This document shows, piece by piece, positions 52,701 to 61,552 of a stretch of 64,000 bases of DNA. The first letter of the stretch is position 1; each line of letters begins with the position of its first letter. The translations under genes were made by a program, and so were the position numbers. Origin of the DNA: Flavobacterium sp. KJJ (GTDB lineage Bacteria; Bacteroidota; Bacteroidia; Flavobacteriales; Flavobacteriaceae); the NCBI RefSeq assembly GCF_000708595.2, contig NZ_JARP01000004.1:124001-188000 (forward strand), given 5' to 3'. The notes beneath the pieces are model-generated. The model did no database searches. It was not told the DNA's origin and was given only the letters and a program-made list of their open reading frames with translations.

Positions 52701-53078
52701 CTTAATTTTGTCAGCTGCTTTGCGAGTTATCGTTTTTGGCGCTTCTGTTTTTTGAATCAAAACTAATTTGCCATTAATATTATAATTGAAATTAGCTTTT
52801 TTAGAGAGGTCACTTAAAATTAAAGCAATCGATTCGTTTGTATAATTTACCGTATAAACAGTATTATCAGCAATAATAGCCTGTCCGTAACTAAATTTAT
52901 AATCAGTCTGCTGACTCAATTTTGAAAAAATAGAAACTAAAGTTGCTTTTTCTATTTTATTTTTTACTTTTGATTTTTTAAGAAAATTAGTTTTACTGTA
53001 ACCATTTTGAATGGCCAGTAACGCCAGTACTAAAAAGACAATTCTCTTTAGATTTAAATAGGAAAGTTTAAAATACAT
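49794..53078 (-). CDS. susC: SusC-like TonB-dependent transporter with STN domain
   Basis: A 1094-aa outer-membrane transporter. A signal peptide spans about 1-28. An STN (secretin/TonB N-terminal) domain lies at about 37-110 (the start of its signalling part) and contacts the FecR anti-sigma. A carboxypeptidase-D-like domain spans about 128-195 (KGKVVDENKVPIPGATI). The plug begins GYGKQSKKDVTGAV and has ITVLKDASAAAIYGARGSNG. A 22-strand barrel ends TFSFGATLKL. The STN domain together with the upstream sigma/FecR pair marks it as a trans-envelope signalling transporter. Substrate unknown. Confidence 0.96.
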   Translation of the reverse strand: MYFKLSYLNLKRIVFLVLALLAIQNGYSKTNFLKKSKVKNKIEKATLVSIFSKLSQQTDYKFSYGQAIIADNTVYTVNYTNESIALILSDLSKKANFNYNINGKLVLIQKTEAPKTITRKAADKIKIKGKVVDENKVPIPGATIMETSSSNSTVTNFDGEFEITVGDGKTIEISYLGYKSKTVAAQSGFMTIQLEPNTSELNEVLVVGYGKQSKKDVTGAVTQLEAANFKQGPVISPDNLLQGKVAGVRVVSTSGEPGAGVNVTIRGVGSIRSGSTPLFVVDGVPLSNDDVSPAATNVGFGSSQAKNPLNFLNSSDIESITVLKDASAAAIYGARGSNGVVLVTTKKGSKGEGTLTFDSYTGISNVANKLDVLSADQYRKAIKDPAFDHGGNTDWQDVIYRTAITTNNSLSFSKQTETGNYYASAAQMNQEGIIRNSNFKRMSGRINAAESFLDNKRLKVKMNLTASETKDDGVPTSDDGGSNGQLIVHTLMANPTRSVFDANGNYTNFNMNAHYNPAYLLSIYDDQTRTLRVLGNLEASLRIVDGLEYKLNVGFDRSTAERNTTIFPNLTDLNPKGKYVQNNLDSKNSLIEHYLTYNLLLDKHKFEVLGGFSYQKFERSGTAFSIDGISNQGVGIAPSINPGFAGTQSGVSGYAQENELQSYFGRLNYTFNEKYLLTASMRADGSTRFGKNNKYGYFPSFALGWNISKESFLENVEALNNLKLRASWGQTGNQEVENKITQASYSLSGADGYYLYNDLNLVNGISVNRTPNPDLKWEVVTQYNLGLDFSFWNDKFYGTLDYFNKTTTDAILNVPSQALSPTTTIWTNIDGKIINKGFEFMVGSKLIDHKDFSWNIDMNGATLNNKIEDLPVSEILTGTISGPGQSGVNANIYKSGYAAGSFYLLDHIGFDANGANIFKDQNGDGKIDNSDRIIIEGALPTFYYGFNSDMRYKNFSFSFSIIGQTGGYLLNNTGLNALNINNLASDRNVATGYYESGANATNSPILSTLFLEKSDFIRLNTARVGYNFDLKGINWLNGLTLYITGQNLITITNYSGYDPLINSPKSNGGNQSIGIDYASYPTSRTFSFGATLKL

Positions 53079-53152
53079 GATTTAAGTTATTGGTTTTTTT
53101 ACGATACTTAATTATTAATCGCAGTTGTTCTCAGCAACTGCTTTTTTGTTTT

Positions 53153-54076
53153 TTAGTTCACTTTTACTATTTCGCCATAAACTTTAAATTTTAGGTTTGT
53201 GATATAATTTATTTGTTCTAAAACATTCTCTAATGTTGCGTCCTTCTTTATGAATACCGTTAACGGCGTTGCTAATACTTGCTCATTTTTAAATTGAAAT
53301 GAAACGCCGTATTTATATTGTAAAATGGTAATTACTTGTTTAAGAGTGGTTTGATTAAGCGTTACATCTGTCGAGTACCAATTCACCAAATAAGCTTTAT
53401 CTGCCAATTGTTTGGTTAACTTTTGAGACTCAAATAAGGCTTCTTCATTTGGAACTAAATCGACACTTTGTCCTTTTGATGTAACATTTACTTTTCCGGT
53501 TACGACAATAACTTCGCACTTTGATTTTGATAATTGAATGTGAAATGAGGTTCCTACCACTTTGGTTTTTAGTTCGCCAGAAGCAATAATAAAAGGATGT
53601 CTTTTGTCTTTGGCAATTTCAAAAAATGCATTTCCTTTTATAAGCGAAACTTTTCTTTCTTCTCCCTCAAATTTTTCAGGATATTGAAATAATGAATTTG
53701 CTGCCAGATAAATTTTCGAACCATCACTTAGTTTGATAGATTTGGGGATCGACGAAGTTTTAAATGATAATTGCTTTTCTGATGAAACGCTTGGTTTGAA
53801 TAAAAATCCTAAACCAACAAGAAAAAGAATACTGGCAGCTGCCATATATTTTAAATAAGGATTGATGGTTTTCTTCTTCACTATTCGAAGCTGAATTCCG
53901 TCATATATATTTTTTGAAGCTTCATCTGAATTTCCCATCGAAGCTTCGTTATATTTTGAATTCTGATATTGGTCAAAAGCAAAATCGTTCAATAGATTTT
54001 CTTCTGCTGCTGAAGTTTTATTTCGTGAACTTTTGTCTACAAGATGTTCTAAACTATGTTTGATTCTTTTTATCAT
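53153..54076 (-). CDS. FecR-like anti-sigma factor
   Basis: A 307-aa single-pass inner-membrane protein. A cytoplasmic N-terminal part (about 1-77) is followed by a membrane helix (YMAAASILFLVGLGFLF), then a periplasmic FecR domain (SIKLSDGSKIYLAANSLFQY and EVIVVTGKVNVTSKGQ) and a C-terminal DUF4974-like region that contacts the SusC STN domain. It lies 83 nt after the ECF sigma gene and 74 nt before susC, the usual order. Confidence 0.94.
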   Translation of the reverse strand: MIKRIKHSLEHLVDKSSRNKTSAAEENLLNDFAFDQYQNSKYNEASMGNSDEASKNIYDGIQLRIVKKKTINPYLKYMAAASILFLVGLGFLFKPSVSSEKQLSFKTSSIPKSIKLSDGSKIYLAANSLFQYPEKFEGEERKVSLIKGNAFFEIAKDKRHPFIIASGELKTKVVGTSFHIQLSKSKCEVIVVTGKVNVTSKGQSVDLVPNEEALFESQKLTKQLADKAYLVNWYSTDVTLNQTTLKQVITILQYKYGVSFQFKNEQVLATPLTVFIKKDATLENVLEQINYITNLKFKVYGEIVKVN

Positions 54077-54159
54077 AATACTTATTATTACCAGTAAGTA
54101 CCAGAAACTTTAAATCGTACTATTGAGAAATATTATGAAACCATTAACACAAAGTTATC

Positions 54160-54684
54160 TTAAAAATTTTGGCGAAAAATGATAAATGGAGCAAGCCAAG
54201 CCAAGTCTTTCAGGCCTTCGCGCAATTGTTTTAAAGCAGAAGATATTTGATTTTTAACAGTTTGTTTCGAAATTCCGAGTTCATCTGCAATTTGATCAAT
54301 TGACATATCTTGAAATTTATACATCAGCAAAACTTCTTTTCTTTTCTCAGGAAGTTTGTCTAATAAAGAATAAAGCAAATCCATTAATTCTGGATCAATT
54401 GAAGCGAAATTATCAATAATATAATCTTCAAATTTATCTTCAAGAATGGTCTTGTCGAAACGGTTATTTTGATAATGTTTAAAGACCTGATTTTTGACCG
54501 CTCTAAATAAATACGGCTCGATAGCATTTATATTAAGGTCGTCTTTTCGTTCCCATAAATCGATAAAAACGTCTTGAACTATATTCTGTGCCAAATCTTT
54601 ATCCTGAGTCATCGTATACGAGAAAGCATTTAGCTTTTTCCAGTAATCAGTATACGTTTTTTCAAAAACTTCAGGATTCTTCAT
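54160..54684 (-). CDS. ECF sigma factor
   Basis: A 174-aa extracytoplasmic-function sigma factor. Region 2 covers about 12-80 (FSYTMTQDKDLAQNIVQDVF) and region 4 about 112-165 (LPEKRKEVLLMYKFQDMSID, with the HTH QIADELGISKQTVKNQISSA). It should be held by the adjacent FecR and freed when the SusC substrate is present, then transcribe susCD. The C-terminus (WLAPFIIFRQNF) is short and atypical. Confidence 0.95.
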   Translation of the reverse strand: MKNPEVFEKTYTDYWKKLNAFSYTMTQDKDLAQNIVQDVFIDLWERKDDLNINAIEPYLFRAVKNQVFKHYQNNRFDKTILEDKFEDYIIDNFASIDPELMDLLYSLLDKLPEKRKEVLLMYKFQDMSIDQIADELGISKQTVKNQISSALKQLREGLKDLAWLAPFIIFRQNF

Positions 54685-54950
54685 AGCTTATTTTGGTAGT
54701 GTTTGGTAATGTAAAATAATAAAATGTTATGCCAATGTTTTTTTCCTGAAGGTTATCTTTAAATTAAATAATAATTTTTTTTGATGTATTAATACTACTA
54801 TTTTTTCACAAAAATGACAATCTGTTTGCGATTTCTTTTTCTTTAACTAACATAAAATTCAAATACTGATTTTAACTTAGTGTTTTCAAAAAAAGGTAAT
54901 TTTCTTTATTGCTGCGTCCTCAGTATTAATAAAATTTACACTTTCAAATC

Positions 54951-56006
54951 ATGAAACAAATTCTGTTTACATTATTTCTTGCCAGCGCTCTAAATTGCAA
55001 TGCTCAGGCACAAAATGACAATCTAAAAATTAATCAGCTGCAAGTTATTGGGTCGCATAACAGTTACCGCCAAGCGATCGAAACTGATTTATATAATACC
55101 ATTCAGGCAAAAGACACAACGCGTTCGCTGAAAGGCCTGCAATACACACACATAAGCATTACAGAACAATTAAATAAAGGTTTAAGAAATCTTGAAATTG
55201 ATGTTCAAGGTGATACTAAAGGTGGAAAATATGCGCACCCAAAAGGTTTGGATATTGCAAAATCTGAAACTGCATACGATCCAAAAGGAGAAATGAAAAA
55301 ACCAGGTTTTAAAGTTTTTCATATGATCGATATTGATTTTAGAACATCTTGCTATACACTTCAAAATTGTCTTGCAGAACTTAAAAAATGGTCTGATGCA
55401 AATCCCGATCACGTTCCTGTTTTTATTACTTTGGAGCCAAAAGATGACGATAGCTTCTTAGGTACAAAAGCTGAGAAATTTACACCTGAATTATTTGATG
55501 CTTTAGACAAAGAACTTCGAAAAGGTCTAGGAAACAAATTGATCACACCAGATATGGTTCGTGGAAAATATAAAACTTTAGAAGAAGCCGTTTTAAATAA
55601 TAACTGGCCAATGCTAAAAGAAGCGAAGGGGAAATTTTTATTTATTTTGGATAACAATGGAGCCAAAAGAGATTTGTATGCTTTAAATCATCCTTCATTA
55701 AAAGGACGTGCTGTTTTTATTAATGCAGAACCTGGAAAACCAGAAGCGGCAACTTTATTCCGCAATAATCCAGAAGATCCCGCAATTGCTGATTTAGTAA
55801 AAAAAGGCTACATCATAAGAACGAGAGCTGATGCTGATACAAAAGAAGCACGCGCAAATGATTATTCGCATTTTAATGCCGCTAAAAATTCTGGCGCACA
55901 AATCATTACAACCGATTATTATTTACCGAGTACCTTCTTCAATTCTCCTTATCAAATTAAATATGATGATGGGACTTATGTGAGATTGGATCCGGTTAAT
56001 AATTAG
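54951..56006 (+). CDS. Secreted calcium-dependent phosphatidylinositol-specific phospholipase C
   Basis: A 351-aa TIM-barrel enzyme that cleaves the phosphodiester of phosphoinositides. A signal peptide covers about 1-20 (MKQILFTLFLASALNCNAQA). The catalytic His region is VIGSHNSYRQAI. NLEIDVQGD holds the calcium-binding Glu/Asp, and the second His is in FKVFHMIDIDFRTSC. The C-terminal ITTDYYLPS matches the end of the family barrel. It is divergent from the ECF sigma gene, so a link to the SusCD regulon is possible. The substrate might be inositol lipids or related phosphodiesters. Confidence 0.88.
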   Translation: MKQILFTLFLASALNCNAQAQNDNLKINQLQVIGSHNSYRQAIETDLYNTIQAKDTTRSLKGLQYTHISITEQLNKGLRNLEIDVQGDTKGGKYAHPKGLDIAKSETAYDPKGEMKKPGFKVFHMIDIDFRTSCYTLQNCLAELKKWSDANPDHVPVFITLEPKDDDSFLGTKAEKFTPELFDALDKELRKGLGNKLITPDMVRGKYKTLEEAVLNNNWPMLKEAKGKFLFILDNNGAKRDLYALNHPSLKGRAVFINAEPGKPEAATLFRNNPEDPAIADLVKKGYIIRTRADADTKEARANDYSHFNAAKNSGAQIITTDYYLPSTFFNSPYQIKYDDGTYVRLDPVNN

Positions 56007-56069
56007 TTTCAAGTTTTATTTTTCAGTTGTCAAGTTCAGGCTGAAACCTGAAACCTAAAACATACAGCA

Positions 56070-56173
56070 TGTCATTTCGACTGAAAGGAGAAATCGCACT
56101 CGTTAATCCGCAAAGAAAGTCTTCAATCTTTGTCGATATACTAGTGCGATTTCTCCTTTCAGTCGAAATGACA
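56070..56173. repeat. 104-bp long-arm inverted-repeat element (REP/MITE-like)
   Basis: Perfect 31-bp arms lie at 56070-56100 and 56143-56173 (beginning TGTCATTTCGACTGAAAGGA), with a 42-nt loop that holds its own small hairpin CAAAGA/TCTTTG. It lies between convergent genes. No transposase or terminal direct repeat is seen nearby. Confidence 0.85.
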
Positions 56174-56184
56174 AAAATAAAAAT

Positions 56185-56226
56185 CGTTGCGAACTTTGCG
56201 TAAATCTTAGCGCTCTTTGCGGTTAA
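56185..56226 (-). repeat. GCAAAG-rich dispersed repeat (copy 3), overlapping a gene end
   Basis: On the minus strand it reads TTAACCGCAAAGAGCGCTAA and so on, 37/42 identical to the copy at 27513-27554. Its left part codes the last residues (NRKER) and the TAA stop of the metallophosphoesterase. Confidence 0.75.
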
Positions 56227-58138
56227 CTTTACCTGTCTTCAAATCAACAGTAAAATGATCAGCGGGAACTTCGTGCATGAATTTATTGAAAATGATAAAA
56301 AACAACTTCATTTGCTTTTGCAATGGTTTTTCATTTAAGTTTTCTAAAAACAACTTTGACAATATTTTATATTCTTTAACTCTTTGTTCTCCAACATCTA
56401 CAAGAGCCAATTCATCGGCACTTCTAAAACGGTAAAAGTCAATTAAAAGATCATTTCCTGTCCAATTGAAATTTTCTTTTTTAAGCTGATTTTGAGTTAA
56501 AATTTGTTCCGACTTTATTTCTGCTTCATTCCATTCTTTTTGAAATTTTTCTTTGTTTTTTAGTATAAAATCAAAATCCTGATCCGATTTTATATTCGCT
56601 AACACCAATAAATCCTTTGCAGAAATATTTAGAATGAAATCCTTAAAAGAAGAAGGCCAATCATCGGCTAAAAATCGGAGACGAACTAATTCTTTCAAAT
56701 GAAAATCGGTAAAATCGTGGTAATTTTTGGTTTTTAAAATATCGACATTCCAAATATATTTTGCGTTTTGACTTTGCAAAAACTGATATTCCATTTTATA
56801 CAAATCAAAAAGCTCGTCGAATCTCGAAACTGTATCAATTGTAATGGTTTGAATATCGATCAAATTGTCTTTTTTGATTGTCAAAAGTTTGTATGCTGGA
56901 ATATAAGCCGCCAAAGACGGCGTTTGAATATTAACCAAAGTATTGCCTTTTTCCGTCCTGCGGATTCCAGTATCATTAATGTGCATGTGTCCGCCAAAAT
57001 GAAGCTGCAATCCTGCATCTGCAAAAACCTGCGCTACTTCTTCAACCGGAACGCGATTTAACTGCCATTTATTTGGACCCAATAATTCTTTTATTTCTGC
57101 AGAAGCGTCATCATTAAAATCAATCATTGGAAAATGGCTGAAAGCAACTAGAGTTTTACCTCGAAGTTTGGCTTCCGCCGAAATTTTTTCGACCCATTTA
57201 ATTAAATGTTTTTTGTTTGAAAGTACATTATTATAACCCGTGCTTGCTTCAGAATAACTTTTAGAATCTTTAGGATCACCATCATTTTTCTTCGGAATAT
57301 AAACGTTTCCGTCGATCGCCATCAGCCAAAGTCCATCAACTGGTTCAACCACATAACTTACATCCGGAACTTCATAACCGAGGGCAACATTATACACTCG
57401 ATTAGATAATAAAGCACTTTCAGCTGCTTTTGCATAACTGTAATTTTCGCTCGTATAAGTTGAAAAGGGAGTTGCCCAGAATTTATATTTTTTATTCGGA
57501 TAAAAACCAAAGTTTTTTAATCCGTCTGTGATTCCTAGATAACCCATTTTAGCAATATCGGCTGTTATGACAACGGGCTGTTCAGTAGTTAAATTCGGCT
57601 TATACATGCCGTCTTTGCTAAAAATGGGCTGACTCTTTCCGTCTTTACCTAGAAAATCTTCTTTGCCAGATTCCTGTGCAAATGGTCCAACAGGATCGTG
57701 GTTTCCTGTTGTGATAAAAAACTCAATATTATATTTTTTTCTGTATTGTTCTAAAATTTTTTCTAATCCTCTTACGTGTATCGGCTGTCCGTCATCTGTA
57801 TAATCTCCCGGAAGCGCAACGTATTTTATCTTTCGCTTTGCGATATCTTCTAAGGCTGCAATGAAAGCAAAATAATTTTCATTGAAAATTCTCGTCGAAT
57901 GCAACTGCGATGCCATTGTTCTTATTAACGTATATTTTCCGGTTTTGGTATTTATAACTCCCTTAAAATCATTATCAGAAAATGTTCCGAACAAATCCTG
58001 TAAGTGAACATCTGATAAAAATGCGACTTGTACTCCGTCTAAATTTGCTGGTTTTTGGGCTGAAATGTTATGACTAAAAAAAAGAATTATTAAAAATAAA
58101 GCACAATTTTTATATCTAGAAATGATTTTAAAATTCAT
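56207..58138 (-). CDS. Secreted metallophosphoesterase
   Basis: A 643-aa calcineurin-like phosphoesterase with a signal peptide (about 1-27, ending NISA). Metal motifs: FLSDVHLQD (DxH), LPGDYTDDGQ (GDxxD), TTGNHDPVG (GNHD), FSHFPMID and HFGGHMHINDTG (GHxH), so the dimetal site is complete. The C-terminal about 220 residues are helical and of unknown role. It cleaves phosphomonoesters or diesters outside the cytoplasm. The last codons and stop come from a dispersed repeat, so the natural C-terminus may have been altered. It converges with the PI-PLC gene. Confidence 0.9.
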   Translation of the reverse strand: MNFKIISRYKNCALFLIILFFSHNISAQKPANLDGVQVAFLSDVHLQDLFGTFSDNDFKGVINTKTGKYTLIRTMASQLHSTRIFNENYFAFIAALEDIAKRKIKYVALPGDYTDDGQPIHVRGLEKILEQYRKKYNIEFFITTGNHDPVGPFAQESGKEDFLGKDGKSQPIFSKDGMYKPNLTTEQPVVITADIAKMGYLGITDGLKNFGFYPNKKYKFWATPFSTYTSENYSYAKAAESALLSNRVYNVALGYEVPDVSYVVEPVDGLWLMAIDGNVYIPKKNDGDPKDSKSYSEASTGYNNVLSNKKHLIKWVEKISAEAKLRGKTLVAFSHFPMIDFNDDASAEIKELLGPNKWQLNRVPVEEVAQVFADAGLQLHFGGHMHINDTGIRRTEKGNTLVNIQTPSLAAYIPAYKLLTIKKDNLIDIQTITIDTVSRFDELFDLYKMEYQFLQSQNAKYIWNVDILKTKNYHDFTDFHLKELVRLRFLADDWPSSFKDFILNISAKDLLVLANIKSDQDFDFILKNKEKFQKEWNEAEIKSEQILTQNQLKKENFNWTGNDLLIDFYRFRSADELALVDVGEQRVKEYKILSKLFLENLNEKPLQKQMKLFFIIFNKFMHEVPADHFTVDLKTGKVNRKER

Positions 58139-58514
58139 AGGTTTTAACTTTTACAAATGGGGATTTTAATTTGCAATTTTATCGATTTAAACCCAAATTA
58201 CGTTTATCGTATTGTTATCGAATGATAATGTTTATGAGATTTTTAATCGATAAAAAAAATCAGTTGTCACTCTAGGATAATTTTCTGTGGTGATAGCCAT
58301 TTATATTCTGTCAATCGTTTACCTCTAATGAGGTAAATCCGCTAGGAGTTTATTGTTGGTATACTAAAAATGTCAACGCTCCAAAATTGTCCTGTAGAGA
58401 AAACTATATATATCACATTAAAAACAAAAAAAGGCTGTCATTTCTGACAGCCTTCCACTACATTAAAACCTTAAATTTAATGTATCAAAAACCATTATGG
58501 CAAATGGGTTAAGA
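58139..58514. other. Intergenic region with hairpin and possible dispersed repeat
   Basis: 376 nt without a gene. A hairpin TTTACCTC (58318-58325) with GAGGTAAA (58330-58337) is followed by CGCTAGGAGTTTATTGTTGG (58340-58359), wording that resembles noncoding repeats I know from Bacteroidota genomes, but this window holds only one copy. It includes the metallophosphoesterase promoter region. Confidence 0.4.
58431..58454 (-). terminator. Terminator of the metzincin gene
   Basis: A 10-bp perfect stem AAGGCTGTCA (58431-58440) with TGACAGCCTT (58445-58454), with an A run on the left that reads as U on the minus strand. Confidence 0.85.
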
Positions 58515-61391
58515 TTATTTTTTAATAAAACGCTTAATTGTCTTTTCTCCATCCTTCTCAAAAATAACTAAATAAATTCCTTGTTTCAAATTCGAAACAT
58601 TCAAACTATTGTCATTTATTTTTTGAGATAAAACTACATTTCCAGTTTGAGAATCAACCACATTCATGCTTCCTCCAGAAACGTCTTTTGTAAAGAAAAG
58701 CGTCTCAGAAACTGGATTTGGATATACATTAAATGCAACTTCTTTGATTTCTCCCTCTTCTTTAATATTCGCTGACGCAATTGGCGCTCCTGCTCCTACT
58801 TTTGTAATACGAATCCAATTGATGTTCATTCCGGTATTTTGAATGTAGATTCCAAAATTATACGTTCCACCATTTACGCTTACAGTCTGCGTAACGGTCT
58901 GCCAGTTTTGCCATCCTCCCGTATTTGGAATATCAACATTTCCTAAAACAATAGTTCCTCCGTTTAAATCAGATGATAATTTTCCTCCGGTTACAGCACT
59001 TGCTACTCTGTATTCTATTAAATAAGAACCCGTTGATGGAAAATTAATATTGTTATAAGCCATCCAATCGCCGGTTTCAGTATAGCCAACATTTGAACCT
59101 CCGCCAGTATCTGTAGTAGCTTCAACTTGAATACCGCTCATTGACGAATAGTCTTCGGCTTGAATTAAAGTGGAAGTCTGCGACGCAGTTGTAGAAATCA
59201 ATTTCCATTGTCCACAAGTCTGGTTGTTGTTATCCCATTGCTGTACATTGGCACCATTTGCCGTACTTGCTCCGGCAACCTCAACAATTCTGCCGCTGTG
59301 TCTGGCTACAATTTTATAAAAACCATCTCCAGTATCAACTAAAATAAACTGTTGATTGGTAGTTCCGTTATACGGATATTGCTCTACATTGGCACCGTTT
59401 GCTTTGTTGAAATTGTTTACATCTAAAGACTGTCCGCTGTGATTGGCAATAATTTTATATAAGCCATCACCTAAATGTGTGAATGTATACTTTTGGTTGT
59501 TTCCTGTGTTTGCTGTTCCTTGGGCAACATTAGCTCCATTATCTAAACTGGCATTCCAAACATCCATATTAAGACCGCTGTTTCTGTTTTGAAGAAAGAA
59601 AGTCTGATTCCCCAAAGTAGTAACACCGTTTGCCAAAATTCTGATAGAACTAACTTTGTCATTCCAAGTTGCATTTAAACACGAATTATCAGAATTGATT
59701 ACAGTTGAAGCTCCGGTAAAATTATCATCTTGGTACAAAATTGCCTGAAATCCCTGCGTTATTCTAAGAGACGAAATATCATCATTTAAAATTCCTAAAG
59801 AATTTAAACGCGCTAAATTATAATCTCCAATTGTCAATCCTCCAGAAAATCCTGTGTAATTACAATCTTTATAAGCTGTGATTACATCTGTAGAAGGTGC
59901 TATAGTTCCTCCCGGCGGAATTGTTCCTGTAATAGAATAACTTCCGATAGAACCGTAGGCAGAATATCCTCCATAACCTGTATTTCCTGCTCCGTTTCCA
60001 TCAACTCCAATAAAGTATTTACCAGCCGGAAGATTAACATTCATAGAAGCATTCAAAGCAAATGGATCTGAATTCCAATACGTTCCCATTTCAGCTCCAG
60101 CCGAATTATACAATCGAAGCAAAAGATGCAGATTTCCATCTCTGGAAACCGTATTAGCATTTATTGAAACATTTCCTCCGCCAGTTGTAAAAGTGAAGAA
60201 ATCATAATCAGCTTCACTCGAAATAATACCGTTTTTCTGATTGATGGCTCCGCTTCCGTTATAATCTAAATTTGCTGCAGAAGCCGTAGTATTTCCATAA
60301 TCATCTCCACGATAGCCAACTCCAAATTTAGAGCCAGCAATTGTGGCTACATCATCCTGCAGATTATTGGCATAATTGTATTCACCTTTACTCCATTGTA
60401 CCACAGGTCTGTAATAACCTGCACCCATAATCGGCGCCCACGAAGTTCCGTCAATTCCAAGAAAATAATCCTCCGTTGGATTCGTACGTCCGTCATGACC
60501 AAGATCAAAAGTATGACCAACTTCATGCGCTGAGGCATCTCCACCAGATTTACCTGAAGTGATAAATACCCAGCAAGGTACATCATTGTCCCAATTGAAG
60601 GAACCAATATAAGCTACACCTCCTGCTCCCGGAGCTGCAGTATTGGTTGGAGTTACCACCACGCGCATTCTTCTGTTTCTTGGATACGAATTGAAAACCG
60701 CCTCGCTTGTCGTTACATTTAGATTAAAAGGTCTATAATCTTCTGAAACTACTTCCCAATGTTGCTGTACATCAGCATCGCTCATTCCTGATGGAGCTGC
60801 GTTTATGGCATTTCCGTTGTTCCAAAGATTTCCTGCCGGCATATTATAACCGTCAAAATCTAACATTACACATCCGGCTGCGCCTGGCAAACTTTGCAAA
60901 TTTAATAATGCAGGAGCAATTTGTGCTACGGCAGTTTTACTGGTTGTGTTAGCTGTATTTGAAGGAACATTTTTATAATCGATGCAGACTAGTGTATTAA
61001 TATCAACTTTAGAAACGTAGGCATTTCCTTGAGCATCAGAATAATATTTATAGGCTTCTCTTGTTTTCTTAAAAATGATATGACCTTCAAGTGATTTATC
61101 TTTTACTTTAATGTAAAAAGAAGATTCTGCAACATTTTTAATCTCTCCAATTAAAAATTCGCTTGATTCATTTGATTCTTTGTAATTGATTTTTCCAGTA
61201 AAGGTTTTTGAATTTGCTGCTTCAAGCAAAACTGTTTTATCTGTACTTTTTGAAGCAGTTGATTTTACCAATTCTTTCTTTAAATTGTTCATAAAAGTTT
61301 TACTGGAACCTAAAGAAGTCTGAGCCATTGCAAAATAGCCAAAAGCCAGAAATAAAAGTAAACTTAATCGAAATCTGTAATTGTTTTTCAT
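58515..61391 (-). CDS. T9SS-secreted multidomain metzincin protease with beta-gamma-crystallin, RICIN and CBM6 domains
   Basis: A 958-aa surface or secreted protein. Order: signal (1-23), pro-region (to about 160), metzincin-like catalytic domain (170-365; HEVGHTFDLGHD 289-300, Met-turn PIMGAGY at 320-326), pre-peptidase C-terminal-like domain (385-490), beta-gamma-crystallin domain (505-588, with two calcium clamp motifs NDDISS and NDKVSS), RICIN-type lectin (597-735), CBM6 (740-870), and a type A T9SS tail (about 885-958, ending KRFIKK). The metzincin consensus Gly at the eighth position is Asp296. Likely degrades glycoprotein or cell-wall protein. Confidence 0.9.
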   Translation of the reverse strand: MKNNYRFRLSLLLFLAFGYFAMAQTSLGSSKTFMNNLKKELVKSTASKSTDKTVLLEAANSKTFTGKINYKESNESSEFLIGEIKNVAESSFYIKVKDKSLEGHIIFKKTREAYKYYSDAQGNAYVSKVDINTLVCIDYKNVPSNTANTTSKTAVAQIAPALLNLQSLPGAAGCVMLDFDGYNMPAGNLWNNGNAINAAPSGMSDADVQQHWEVVSEDYRPFNLNVTTSEAVFNSYPRNRRMRVVVTPTNTAAPGAGGVAYIGSFNWDNDVPCWVFITSGKSGGDASAHEVGHTFDLGHDGRTNPTEDYFLGIDGTSWAPIMGAGYYRPVVQWSKGEYNYANNLQDDVATIAGSKFGVGYRGDDYGNTTASAANLDYNGSGAINQKNGIISSEADYDFFTFTTGGGNVSINANTVSRDGNLHLLLRLYNSAGAEMGTYWNSDPFALNASMNVNLPAGKYFIGVDGNGAGNTGYGGYSAYGSIGSYSITGTIPPGGTIAPSTDVITAYKDCNYTGFSGGLTIGDYNLARLNSLGILNDDISSLRITQGFQAILYQDDNFTGASTVINSDNSCLNATWNDKVSSIRILANGVTTLGNQTFFLQNRNSGLNMDVWNASLDNGANVAQGTANTGNNQKYTFTHLGDGLYKIIANHSGQSLDVNNFNKANGANVEQYPYNGTTNQQFILVDTGDGFYKIVARHSGRIVEVAGASTANGANVQQWDNNNQTCGQWKLISTTASQTSTLIQAEDYSSMSGIQVEATTDTGGGSNVGYTETGDWMAYNNINFPSTGSYLIEYRVASAVTGGKLSSDLNGGTIVLGNVDIPNTGGWQNWQTVTQTVSVNGGTYNFGIYIQNTGMNINWIRITKVGAGAPIASANIKEEGEIKEVAFNVYPNPVSETLFFTKDVSGGSMNVVDSQTGNVVLSQKINDNSLNVSNLKQGIYLVIFEKDGEKTIKRFIKK

Positions 61392-61552
61392 ATTAATTTG
61401 GGGGTTAAAGGGGATTACAATTTTAAATTATGAGTTTTAACACATAGATACATGGTTTATAATTCGTCATAGAGGCGTTTTAAAATCAACTCTATTAAAA
61501 AAATAAAACTATGTTTCTATGTGTTTAAATAATTTTACAATAAAGCAAAAGC

